Positions 1-10,223 of a DNA stretch of 64,000 nucleotides are shown here, in pieces. Where the stretch lies: assembly GCA_033439765.1 (NCBI GenBank), contig JAULSN010000004.1, forward strand, positions 1,870,001 to 1,934,000, written 5' to 3'. A program made the position numbers and the translations under genes. A model generated the notes under the pieces. That model saw only the letters and a program-made list of their open reading frames with translations, made no database searches and was not told the origin of the DNA. The DNA is from Lasiosphaeria ovina. Lineage: Eukaryota; Ascomycota; Sordariomycetes; Sordariales; Lasiosphaeriaceae. Every line of letters starts with the position of its first letter. The stretch's first letter is position 1.

Positions 1-629
1 CCGCGGGTGGGGACATGGACCCCGCGGCAGACAGACGACCGCAGGAGGTGGTTGCCTTGTATTTCCTGCTGTCCTCAAAATGGACTTGGGTTGTCAATCA
101 CCAGCCTCACCCAGCTGTCCCTTCTGTTTGATCCTGTGACGCATACTTTATCCCAGGTCATGAACTGCAGGCTATGACACAGAACGGCTGACTGCGCTTC
201 GACTTCCATTTTGACTTTTAACTCTGCGCCCTCCCTCCTGCACAACGGTCCTCCCCAACAAAGGCCTATTTTAAAATCCGGGCTGTTACTCGTGCCTGTT
301 AGGTACCTTAGGTTGGCTGCGTGCTGAATTGTTCACTTGTCTCTGCGCAGACAAAGCACCACTTGCGCCCAGGTTTGGTTTCCAGAGAGGTCGCCGGCAG
401 CTGTCACTGTCACTTCACAACCACTCTCGCTCTAGAATCGTGTCTGTCTAGGTCTGCGATCCGGAAGCGCCCGCTCCCCGCGCATATATATATCCACACT
501 GCATACGGACTTCAGCTTCCGAGTCCCCACGCCAGCTAAAAGCCGCTTCCACCTTCCTTCCTCCGCGACCACGCACAAACCCCGTGACAGCATCGTCGCC
601 GCGGGCGCACAGTCGCACAGTCGCACACC
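1..629. other. Upstream region of atg7, no gene seen
   Basis: No open frame here has coding character. The stretch just before atg7 has a TATA-like run (about 484-492) and pyrimidine-rich sequence, compatible with a promoter and 5' leader. Promoter function is inferred from position only. Confidence 0.5.
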
Positions 630-2925
630 ATGGCTGCTCTCAAGTTTGCGACCTTCTCTTCGGAGATCGAACTGCCCTTCTACTCGGCCCTCTTCTCGTC
701 CAAGCTCGAGCATGACAAGCTCGACGACTCTGCCCGCCCCGTCATCGGCCTCTATGAGCCGCGCCCCCAGGCCGACCCCGAGGCGAGCACCAAGATGCAG
801 GTCCTCGGAAGCGCATTGACTAGTACCCAGTAAGCTTCTTGTCATCTCCCCCAGTCGCTTCGCGCGTACAATCGCATAAGCATGTCTAACGCCCTGCGAC
901 AGTGTGCCTCTTGGTCTGAGCCGCGCCGAGGGCTTCATCAAGAACGTCAACACGGTCGAGGAATTCAATAATACGGACAAGTCTGCCCTCATCACAGATG
1001 CCGGGCGCCAGGTTGGTGTCCCCAAGCTCCCTCGGCAGGCGGTTGCTTTTGTCGTGTGCCAAGGCTAATTTGCGCTTTCTTGCGACGGGCAGATCTGGGA
1101 CGCGATCCAAGACGGTACCATCTACTCTATCCCGTCGCTCCTCTCGTCCTTCAAGATCCTCTCGTTCGCCAACCTAAAGAAGTACCAGTTTAAGTACTGG
1201 TTTGCCTTCCCGGCCCTCCACTCGGATCCCTCGTGGAAGCGAAAGGGCCCCATCGGCCGGCTGGACTCGAAAGAGAGCACGGCGCTGGCCGAGAAGATCG
1301 GGACGTGGCGGTACATTGTCGACAACAGGGAGCACGGCTTCTTCCTCGCCAAAAAGGTGCGGGGCGAGGATGCGACAAAGCTCCCGTCGGACGACCCCGG
1401 CGCCGACATTGGCTACCGGTGGGAGATCGGCTCCCTGAGAGACTTTGAGACGGGATTCTTCAACGACATACCGGCCGAGGACAGATATGTCTCTTTTGTC
1501 GACCCCTCAAACTATCCCGAATCTCCATCTTGGCCTCTGCGCAATTTGTTGGTTCTGATTAGGCATCGGTACCAGCTCAGGGAGGTCCAGATCCTGTGTT
1601 ACCGGGACACGCAGGCCAGGAGGCACGAGGCGCGGAGCATCATCATGCCCCTGGCCATGGACGCGGTGGAGAAGATGGAAATCACCAAGATGCCCAAGGT
1701 GACGGGCTGGGAGAGAAACGCTAGCGGCGACTTGAGGTCCCGCTCCGCGAACCTGGGCGAGTACATGGATCCCGCTCGCCTTGCAGACCAGGCAGTCGAT
1801 CTAAACTTGAAGCTGATGAAGTGGCGGCTGTCCCCGAATCTCGACCTCGACACCATCAAGAACACAAAGTGTCTCTTGCTCGGCGCCGGTACCCTGGGGA
1901 GCTATGTTTCTCGGAATCTGATGGGCTGGGGCGTGCGCAAGATCACCTTTGTCGACTACGGCGCAGTGTCCTTCTCGAACCCGGTGCGCCAACCGCTGTT
2001 CTCGTTCGAGGACTGCCTGAACGGCGGCAAGGCCAAGGCGATACAGGCGGCCGAGGCGCTCAAGCAGATCTACCCGGGCGTCGAGGCCGAAGGCCACGTG
2101 CTGTCGGTGCCGATGCTCGGGCACCCGTTCACAGACGCGGCCAAGGTGAAGGCTGATTTCACGAAACTGCAGGAGCTGGTAGAGGCGCACGACGTCATAT
2201 TCCTCCTCATGGACACTCGCGAGTCGAGGTGGCTGCCGACGCTGATGGGCAAGGCGTCGAACAAGATCGTTCTGAACGGGGCTCTCGGCTTCGACACGTA
2301 CGTGGTGATGCGGCACGGAGCGGCGCCCAAGGATGGGACCGAGGACACTCTTGGGTGTTACTTTTGCAACGACGTCGTCGTTGCGGCAGATGTAAGACGC
2401 GACGTCCCCTGTTTATCTCCATATTTCGGTTATTGACAGCTTCTTCCCCTTTAGTCGGTCAAAGACCAGACCCTGGACCAGCAATGCACCGTCACGCGGC
2501 CGGGAGTGGCGGCCATCGCGTCGGCGCTGCTCGTCGAGCTCCTCACCAGCATCCTGCAGCACCCGCTGAAGGAGCACGCGCCGGCGCCCGTGCACAACAA
2601 GTCGTCAGACTACGAGCGCGACCCGCCGGACCACCCGCTCGGCATCGTGCCGCACCAGATCCGCGGCTTCCTGTCGACGTTCCAGAACATGCTCATCCGC
2701 GGCCGCTCGTTCCCGCAGTGCAGCGCCTGCAGCAAGCCCATCGTCGACGCCTACCACAAGGACGGCTGGGACTTTGTGCAGAGGGCGCTCGAGTCGCGCG
2801 ACTACGTCGCCAAGCTCAGCGGCCTCGCCGAGGTGCAGCGGCTGGCCGAGGCGGCCGCGGGAGAGGTGGAGTGGAGCGAGGAGGAAGAGGCCGAGGAGGA
2901 GGAGGGTGAGGGCGTCATTCTCTAG
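630..2925 (+). CDS. atg7: Atg7, E1-like activating enzyme of autophagy
   Basis: This is the E1-like enzyme that activates Atg8 and Atg12 with ATP and passes them to Atg3 and Atg10, in the cytosol. I read four exons: 630-829, 903-1011, 1093-2391 and 2455-2925, giving 692 aa, the usual size for fungal Atg7. The N-terminal Atg7-specific domain fills roughly residues 1-330. The nucleotide-binding loop LLLGAGTLG lies at about 364-372. The catalytic cysteine is C547 in the motif [10 protein letters not shown], placed at the start of exon 4. The C-terminus is an acidic Glu-rich tail, the region that recruits Atg8 and Atg3 in characterised family members. All three introns are short with GT-AG ends, and each join restores a continuous family-like sequence. 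The start is the first ATG, and the peptide after it begins in the way usual for fungal homologues. The gene stands alone, with the UPF0390 gene 0.8 kb downstream on the same strand. Confidence 0.97.
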
Positions 2926-3737
2926 CCCAGACTAGAGGCGGGCATTCCAAGGGTTGGGTGGGTGGAAGCATCACGGGACACATGGGAAATGGGTGCATTT
3001 GTATCACATCGCCGTTGGCTATCGGGGAGGGAGTTTTTTTTTTTTTTTTTTTTTCGTTTGGCCCTTAGGCTCGGAGTTGTTTCCTGCCTTTGAAGTAGTG
3101 GTGGCGGCTTCTTGCTGTTTGAATCTGAGTCGCATTTCTATCTTGTCTGGTGGACGGTCGCGTTTTTGTATAGTATTCTGCGTTGCATTGCATGGGCTTG
3201 TTGTATTGTATTGTATTTATTTATTGCGTGCATGGCATGTGAAGCGTCGGTATGGGAAAGGTTGCTTTTACCGCTGTGTCTCCGTCCAGCGCATTCCCTG
3301 GCAGCGGCTTTCTGGGGGTTTATTTTGTTCCCTGACCTCTACCCGTTTCTGTTCAAGTACGGCCGTTAAATGGTATTCATCCCTAATTCCCGGTCATTCG
3401 TCCTGAAATAATATAGACGGTAGCTGCGGTTCTCATCTGCTCTCGGTCTTGTCTAAGTTCGTCCACTGACTGCGGTGAACCCTCTTGTTCTTATTGGCTG
3501 CTGGGTGGTGTAAGTAACCTGGAGGGGCGATAAGATAAGGTGGCTATCAAAGGCGGTTAGAGGCGGCACAATCCATTTAACTCGACCAATTCTGCTTTTT
3601 GGTCCCTTTTTTTTTTTCGCTTATCGACAAACCTTCCCCCAACCCACCTCACGAGCTCGCCAACCTCTCCGCGGCCTCGAAACAAACCCAACGAAAACGC
3701 CCCTGCCCAACAGGGAAGAAAGAAGAGAATCCAGAAA
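2926..3737. other. Spacer between atg7 and the UPF0390 gene
   Basis: No gene seen. It holds the 3' region of atg7 and the presumed promoter of the next gene. A run of 21 T lies at 3034-3054, and a pyrimidine-rich stretch with a T run at about 3595-3620 sits just ahead of the UPF0390 leader. Confidence 0.5.
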
Positions 3738-4007
3738 ATGGCGCAGGGCGGCCTCAAGAAGACGGCCACGCCCAACCCGGGCAAGACCAAGCCGTCGCGC
3801 CACGTCAAGCGCGGCGCTATCACCAAGCCCAAGACGGTGCGCACGGCCGCCGACAAGCTGCAGAAGAAGTACACGGGTGGCATGGTTGGCAAGACGGAGA
3901 AGATGCTGGCCGCGCGCGTCGGCCACCTCGAGCTCATCGACAAGGTGTGGAAGAAGGACAAGAAGGAGGCCGTCAAGGTCAAGGGCGGCACGCGCAAGTT
4001 TGGCTAA
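3738..4007 (+). CDS. UPF0390 (DUF2462) small basic protein
   Basis: An uninterrupted 89-residue protein, very rich in Lys (about one residue in five). It has the order typical of the UPF0390 family (the family of the human Leydig cell tumour 10 kDa protein homologue): an N-terminal MAQGGLKK start, then KTVRTAADKLQKKYTGG, then a C-terminal Lys-rich helix ending GGTRKFG. No enzymatic motif is visible. Family members are small nuclear or nucleolar proteins without an established molecular role, so I infer only a possible nucleic-acid-associated function from the charge. The ATG follows an A-rich leader (AATCCAGAAAATGG), a good fungal start context. The frame is complete and of full family length. 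Confidence 0.88.
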   Translation: MAQGGLKKTATPNPGKTKPSRHVKRGAITKPKTVRTAADKLQKKYTGGMVGKTEKMLAARVGHLELIDKVWKKDKKEAVKVKGGTRKFG

Positions 4008-5162
4008 GGCTTTTGTGTGTGTGGGGGAGCGGATTGGGCGGGCCGTCAAGCGAGAACAGGAACCCTGCTGCTGCTGCGGAAATCACATTGTGTGTTGTGT
4101 TGCGAACAAGGCGGTTGAATGTGGAACAATGCGTGCGCCTTGGGGAAATTCAGGGACAGACACAAAAACGAGCAACGAGTCCTTACCACGGCTACGCACA
4201 GCTAGGCTACACGGCTACGGCAACGGCAACGGCAACGGCGACACAACACCAAATACTTCTCTATCTTGGCCTGTCTGTTTGTCCGACTTCCTCTCTTGGT
4301 GCTTGAGGCAGACAAAATCCTCCCACCAGACACGGACGGTCCTGCCCGGAACCCGAAAACTCCACCGCCAACGCCCTGGGAAAAGGGGCGAGATGGGGGA
4401 AAAAGGAGAGTCTGTTTATTTCAATTGCTTGCTTAGCATCTATCATCGTCTTCGTCATCATCATCATCATCGGGGGAGCGATCCAGGCGTTCTGGTTTTG
4501 GGTTTGGGTTTGGTTTGGTTTCTCGGTCGGTCTGCGTTGGTGGGGGGGAAAGAATTTGTTTCTTTTCGAGGAAAACAAACAAAATGAAAATCTAGAAACA
4601 ACCCAAGGCGCTGGCCAGTTGTGGTCTGCTATGTTGTTTTTCTGCCCGCAGTGTATATCCCCATGATATAGTTCTGCGTGCGTGTGTTGTGTGTGTGTCT
4701 GACTCTGCCAATTCATATGCCGTAAAGACGCAGGACTTTCGATTTTCGACAAGCACAACAGGCAGGTTGTGTTACTATGGCAAGCTTGTGGTATATAAGT
4801 CACCTCACCTCGGACAGAATTGGGCCCCAACCGCAGCTCTATCGCCAGGTTTGTATCTGGGTATACGTGAGTAGTTTCCTCCGCCAAGTTACTTGCCTGG
4901 GGTATCTTTTTTATCTAAATTTCTTCTTGTTCACCCATTCCCCCACACTCGGCAGCCGATGGATGGTAGGACAAGTTTGGGTCTGTTATTGTACATGATG
5001 ATGATGATGATACAGCCCGGTATATCAACCAGTAAAAGAAATGAAATGCAAATCAGGTATCACATCCCAGCCAGCCCAGCCAGCCATTCTCGTCATGACA
5101 CCGTTACATTAACAAGAAACCGCATCCTAGACCTCTCTCTCATAAACGACATGAGACGAAAT
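4008..5162. other. Convergent 3' spacer
   Basis: Lies between the ends of the UPF0390 gene and the small His-rich gene. No gene seen. It contains a short hexamer run of CGGCAA (about 4211-4237), CATCAT runs near 4454-4472 and GATGAT runs near 4997-5010. Confidence 0.5.
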
Positions 5163-5544
5163 CTAAAAGAAGCGTCTCCGCGCGCGCCTCGAGCCCCGCC
5201 CGTCGGTGCCGCGCATGCGACGAGTGCCGGCAGCCTAACACGATCAAGGTCAGTACTAACGAAGCAGGTACAAATTATATGCATGTAATTACCTTTTGCC
5301 CCGGGCGGCCCGTCAGCGAGCCCTTGAGCCGCAGCAGCGCGCCGGAGAGCTTGTCGCCGAGCGAGGCGTGGCGCTTCTGGTGGTGGACGGGCGCCACGAC
5401 GGCTGTGTGGGTGTGGTGAGTGTGGTGGGCGGGGCCGACGGCGACGCGGCGGCGGCGGTTGAAGATGCCGCCGCGGCCGTAGGTGGCCGTGGCCGGGGTG
5501 GTGGCCATGGGAGTGGCGCGGTGTGTGCGGGAGAAGAGAGGCAT
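5163..5544 (-). CDS. Small basic His-rich fungal protein
   Basis: Two exons on the minus strand: 5293-5544 and 5163-5234, with a 58-nt intron whose ends are GTAATT and TTAG and which has a TACTGACC branch-like site. The product is 107 aa. It opens MPLFSRTHRATPM, has a His/Thr-rich middle (HHTHHTHT), then GDKLSGALLRLKGSLTGRPG. After the splice it continues with AAGTRRMRGTDGRGS and an Arg-rich end. This tail is one I recognise from short fungal proteins of unknown function, some annotated as glutamine-repeat proteins; the name gives no biochemical information. The start is the internal ATG, because the longer upstream reading is low-complexity leader. Without the second exon the conserved tail would be missed. 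Confidence 0.75.
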
Positions 5545-6364
5545 TGTAGTTGGGGTTTGGCTTGTTGTTGACTTGTGCGTTTTTGACTTGTAAGTATTGC
5601 TGTTGTGCTTGTTCACTGGTTGTGTGCTTTTCTGATATGGATATGGGCAGATAAGATGGTGAATGGTATTGATAGTGATATCAACTTGTCCAACAGGCGG
5701 GATATCACAGCTCGTTATATACACGGTTTGGTATTTGATCTACGCTGGAGGGCTAGTGACGGTGAGGAGAGGAGGAGAGGAAGCTGGCAGGGCCATGACA
5801 TCAAAGGTCGAACACGTTCCTTGCAACAGCCAGTCATCTGCCACCAGTTCGCAGCCCAGATGCGCTACAGCGACTTGTGATGGCTGCTGTCACTTCGCCA
5901 AGCTCGCGTGTGTCCACGATGACGATGAACCCTTGATGTGTCTCGACAAAACTTGGCCACAAAAAGTCAGCCCCGCGGCGTCGTAAGTGGCGGCGTCCTG
6001 GAGCCGCCGTTCATTGGGGCTTGGCTGGTGGGTGCTGGGGCTGGCGGTTCTGGGGTAGGCAGGGGTCCTCAGCGCCCAATTGGGGCTTGAACGCTATGAT
6101 GTCACCGTGACACTGAATCTGGGATGCAACAGTCACGAGTCACGTGAGACAGGCGGAACGTGACCTACCTGAACCATTTCAAATCCCAAGCTTAGACCAG
6201 ACGCAGCTAAAAGAAATATGCGAGGGCATTCCAAGGATTAAATTGAATTGAATAATTAGCTAAGTATTCCGCAAACGCACCCACCGAGGCCACATTGACG
6301 CGACGGTGCGATACTATACGACACGACACGACACGACACGACACGACACGACACGACACGGCGC
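5545..6364. other. Promoter side of the His-rich gene
   Basis: No gene seen. The right end carries an ACACG microsatellite directly after the stop of the secreted-protein gene. Confidence 0.5.
6316..6360. repeat. ACACG pentamer microsatellite
   Basis: About nine perfect copies of the pentamer, ending a few bases from the stop codon of the secreted-protein gene, so it lies in that gene's 3' UTR or terminator region. Confidence 0.9.
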
Positions 6365-7551
6365 CTAGGCGTGACTGGCTTGGAAATCGTCGGCGTAAAA
6401 GTACAGATAGGCCAGGTTGGACGGGTTGTAGAAGCGGATTTCAAGCGTGCCGCTGCCAATCGAGTCGGTGGTGAACGGTATGCCCGTGGCGCGGTAGAAG
6501 GCGGAGCTGGACGTCTGCGGGCACGCGACGGTGCCGACCTCGACGCCTGCGTACCAGACATCTATTCGACTGGACGTGTCGAAGTTGAGGCACCGGAACA
6601 TGAACGACAATGAATACGCCGTCGACGGCCGCGCCTGAAACGTCTCGACGATGCCCAGGTAGCCGCCGCCGGTGGTGGGTGGGTACACGCGGATAGCAAC
6701 AGTTCCCCCGGCACAGTACGCCGCCCCAGCCGTGCAGGGATTGATGCCGTTGAGGGGCTGGACCCGCCCGCCCGTAGTCGCCCCCGTGTCGCTCCACGGC
6801 AAGATGTTGCCCGTCGTCGAATAGGTCTCGAAACCGCCGTTGACCACCGGGTTGGCCGAGATGGTTGTCGCCGGTGCCGCCACCGATACCGTTGCCACCG
6901 CCTTGCTCGTCACCGTCGAAACGGCCGTGCTCTGTTTGGCAAACGCACAAGTCAAGTCAGCTCCTCCACCCAGCTCGCAGTCGGCACCCAAGGAAGGAAG
7001 GGAAAGGACTTCACGCACGGTAGACTCGACAAGAGCCGTCGAGATCGAAGTCTCAACCACGGTCACGGTTGACGCTGTCGCCGTCGACAGGAAGCAGCTG
7101 CAGGCGCTGCTGATGCGCGCCTCCTTGGTCGAGCACTGCGAGATGATGGCGTCTGCCGGGCCCATCGTGGAGGTGGAGAGGCTAGGCACGCGCTTCTGGA
7201 AAATGGTGGTGCCAACCACGCCGGTCCTTCAGTCGAGGCAATGGTTAGCGATCCGCTTCTCCCCCGGAACAGGAACACGACTTACTGCGTTGTGGTCCCC
7301 GTCGTCGTCGTGAGCGTCGTCAGGGTGGTCTCGACGGTGACCTGCGTTGACACGGCCGTCGTGAGCTCAGTGACGGTGGTCGTGACGGGCGCCAGGGACA
7401 GCCAAGAAGAGCAAAACGACTCCCCGACCGTCGGGTCCGCGCCGAGGGCGCCGAAGCACTTCGGAGATCCGCACGTGGTGGGAATTTTGCAGCCCGCGTC
7501 GGCCACGCTGGCCAGGAGGCCGGCGCCCAGGCAGACCGTCCAAGATTTCAT
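6365..7551 (-). CDS. Secreted Thr-rich protein with CBM-like C-terminal domain
   Basis: Three exons on the minus strand: 7286-7551, 7019-7226 and 6365-6931, encoding 346 aa. Residues 1-20 (MKSWTVCLGAGLLASVADAG) form a signal peptide. A Cys-containing segment follows, then a long Thr/Val-rich stretch (TTTVTELTTAVSTQVTVETT) typical of O-mannosylated linkers in fungal extracellular proteins. The last 150 residues start NPVVNGGFE, have several Trp, Phe and Tyr residues, and end with FYADDF. That order is like the jelly-roll carbohydrate-binding modules of the CBM4/9 type, though I cannot confirm the fold by eye. The second intron (6932-7018) is a multiple of three and open, so its removal rests on splice signals (GTGCGT, GCTGACTTG, CAG). 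There is no GPI-like hydrophobic end. Probably secreted or wall-associated; ligand unknown. Confidence 0.72.
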
Positions 7552-8642
7552 GTTTTTTTCTTTAAGAGGGCGTATAAACGAGTGTGGTGCGCCCGAAACG
7601 GACGACGAAACGAACGACGGTAAGGGAAAAAATGAGTGGCGCCGAGAGAGGCTTTCAGCGGGAGATCCAGATGCAACAACAGATCGGGGGCGCCGCCCCA
7701 TTTATTGGGACGGGTTTTATTCTCTGTTGTGCATGCGACAACCCCCTTTCTCGCGTCGCTAGGCACGCACTAGTGTGTATTGGCTCTGCCGCTCTAGTCC
7801 CAAAGCTCTGGATCCAGATTCTTACACAGGCATGGTGGGGCCAGCAGTGCATCTCGTCAGTGGCTGGATTGGCTGGATTGGCTGCCAGAGCCGCACTATA
7901 GATCGCCTAGACGGAGACTAAACCGGGGTGGCTCATTCAGCTTGGACTGAGCAGCCGGTCTAGCGGCACCGCCCAGCGCGAGGGAAATTGGCACCGCAGG
8001 CCCGAGTTTCAATAGCAAAATGATTTGTTGTTGTTGAACACCACGTATAAAGACCAAGGGTCTTTCTTTACCATCGCCAGGATCGGCGCTTTGACTGCTT
8101 TCCCGGGCTCTGAAATTCTGAGCGGAATCGCGACCGGACGACGGACGGGCCATTCAACGACGCGCCTATGTCGAATGGATCGCCCCTCGAATATGACAGC
8201 CCCGAGGGTACGGGTACGGGTACGGGTACGGGTACAGGTACAGGTACAGGTGCAGGCCCACTTCGCTGACCAAGAGTCCGGGACGGCGGTGGGCCTGGGC
8301 CCGTTTTTGTTTATTAATTTTTTAACCCGCTGAGGCCCCGGCGTCGTGGGACCGGACCAGCTCGAGGCGCTTCCGTACATGTACTATGCTCACTCATGAG
8401 TGCAAGGCTAGGAGGCCGCAGGGAAATATTTCGTAAGTAAAACAAATCAAGAATTAATCAATTTTTGCCGTTTTGGCGGCGACCAACTTTTCATTGCAGG
8501 ACGCCGGGTATGTACTCTCTGCACCTCAGGCCAAAGATGCGTGATGCAAAGTGCGGCCTTGACAACGATGAGTGAGGCCTTGAAAACGATGCGTGACATC
8601 AAACAAAAATTAAAGAACAGCAAACACACACAAAGGCCGCCC
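7552..8642. other. Spacer with GGGTAC hexamer repeat
   Basis: Holds the promoter of the secreted-protein gene and the 3' end of the phosphatase gene. A GGGTAC repeat drifting to AGGTAC runs from about 8206 to 8254. No gene seen. Confidence 0.5.
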
Positions 8643-9609
8643 TCAGCCCTCGACGAGATTCTTCTTGATCACCGCGACGTCCTCGGCCGAGAAGCCGAGC
8701 GTGTGCCTCACGTAACCCTCGAAGCCGCCGAACTCGCGGTCGACGGCGGCGACAAAGGCCGCCCAGCACGCCCCGCGCAGGCTGATGAGGTTGTGGAACC
8801 CCGGCGCGTCGGGCCCGGCCGCGCCCGACCCCCTGAGCGCGAAGGCGATGAGCTGCTCGCGCGCCGGCTCCGTGCCGATGCGCGACAGCAGGTAGTCGTG
8901 CGCGATGTCGTCGGCCGCCGCCCCCGCCAGCGCCATCAGCAGCCCCGCCACGACGCCTGTGCGGTCGCGCCCGGCTGCCAGTGTTGTATCAGTCAGTTTA
9001 AGAAAAGAAGAGGAAGGGGGGAAATGAAAATGAAAGCCCACCAGTGCAATGAAACAGAAACCCCTTCGCCGGCTCGTCGCGAACGTGCTCCAGCAAAACC
9101 CTCAAATTCGCTCCATACAGCCGCAGCACGTCGAGGTACATGGCCTCGTAGCCTTTTTCTCCGTCGCCATCGACGAAGTCGCGCACCTCGACAACCGCCT
9201 CGAGCTCGACGGCCGGCGTCCACACGTTCTCGATCCCGGGGACCGACGGGTCCGGCTGCGCGGCGTGTTCCTCGACGGAGCGGAAGTCGAAGATCTTGGT
9301 CACGCCCAGCCGCCGCGTCAGCACCGCCTTGGCGTCGTCGCTGAGGCCCGGCCCGAGAAGGAACCCGCCGGAGCGGAACGCGTAGCCCGGCCGGATGCCA
9401 CCAACACTGCTGCTGTTGCCGTTGGTGGTTTTTTGTGGGTGTTGCTGCTGCTGCTGCTGCTGGCGGCCAATGTCGCGCGTGTTGAACGTGCCCGGGACGT
9501 AGGCAAAGGGCGGGCTCTGCAGGGCGGCGTACAGCTGGGCCTTGGGGATGGGCACGGCGACGTCGGTGGCGGCCAGTGCGGCGAGGTCGGCGGGGGATGT
9601 TGCCGCCAT
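8643..9609 (-). CDS. Atypical tyrosine phosphatase (Y_phosphatase3 type)
   Basis: Two exons: 9042-9609 and 8643-8974, with a 67-nt intron that splits the active-site loop. The 299-aa product contains FNTRDIG near residue 44, IFDFRSVEEH near 110, and the P-loop HCTAGRDRTG with nucleophile C188 and R194 (the CX5R signature), completed only after splicing. This arrangement is that of the tyrosine phosphatases that include bacterial secreted PTPs and fungal homologues. Substrates may be phosphotyrosine or phosphoinositides; the sequence does not decide. A tract of seven Gln sits at residues 51-57, just after the FNTRDIG motif, and probably forms a surface loop. No signal or membrane segment is seen, so the protein is probably cytosolic. 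Confidence 0.88.
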
Positions 9610-10223
9610 GTTGGCTATTACCTAAGGTAAAGTACCGAGAGTATGTGTGTGTATGACAAGGTGAGATGAGATGCGAGGTATCCAGCTGGTGTGGGAACCT
9701 GAGGCGAGGTTAGTTTTGTTAAGGCAGGCAAGAACGGCGATGCTGGTGGTCTTGCTGTCGTCGTCGCTGTTGCCATTGCCAATTGCAATAGCTCTGCTAT
9801 GATAAACTAGGGTATTTGTATTAGATATACACCGACGAGAGAAGGAACCCCTCCGCCAGGGAGGGGAACGGAACTTGTTTCGTTGAAGAAGATCTGTAGC
9901 ATCGTACCAGACCACCACGCACCCCCGCTTCCCCTCTCCCTTCCCGCTACACCACACCATCTTGCCGCGACTGATGCAGGGCGCCTCCGACCCGTTAATG
10001 TGTGACCTGTCATCCGAGCCGTAAACTGTAAATTAACATGCATTCAGAACGAACATGTTAGCCAACCACGGTCAACCAGGGCCCCTGCTCAACGACAATA
10101 CCAACATCATAAAGTACAATCTATAAGGCTACTTCATAGGTCTAGCTACCTAGGTATTATCCATCTGCATTCTGCAATCAGTCTGCTTCTAGTCCAACAC
10201 ACAGTGTCGTGCAACGCCGGCCG
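9610..10223. other. Promoter side of the phosphatase gene
   Basis: No gene seen. A TTACCTAAGGTAA palindrome lies at about 9617-9629 just upstream of the phosphatase start. Such TACCT/AGGTA words recur across the window spacers. Confidence 0.45.
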
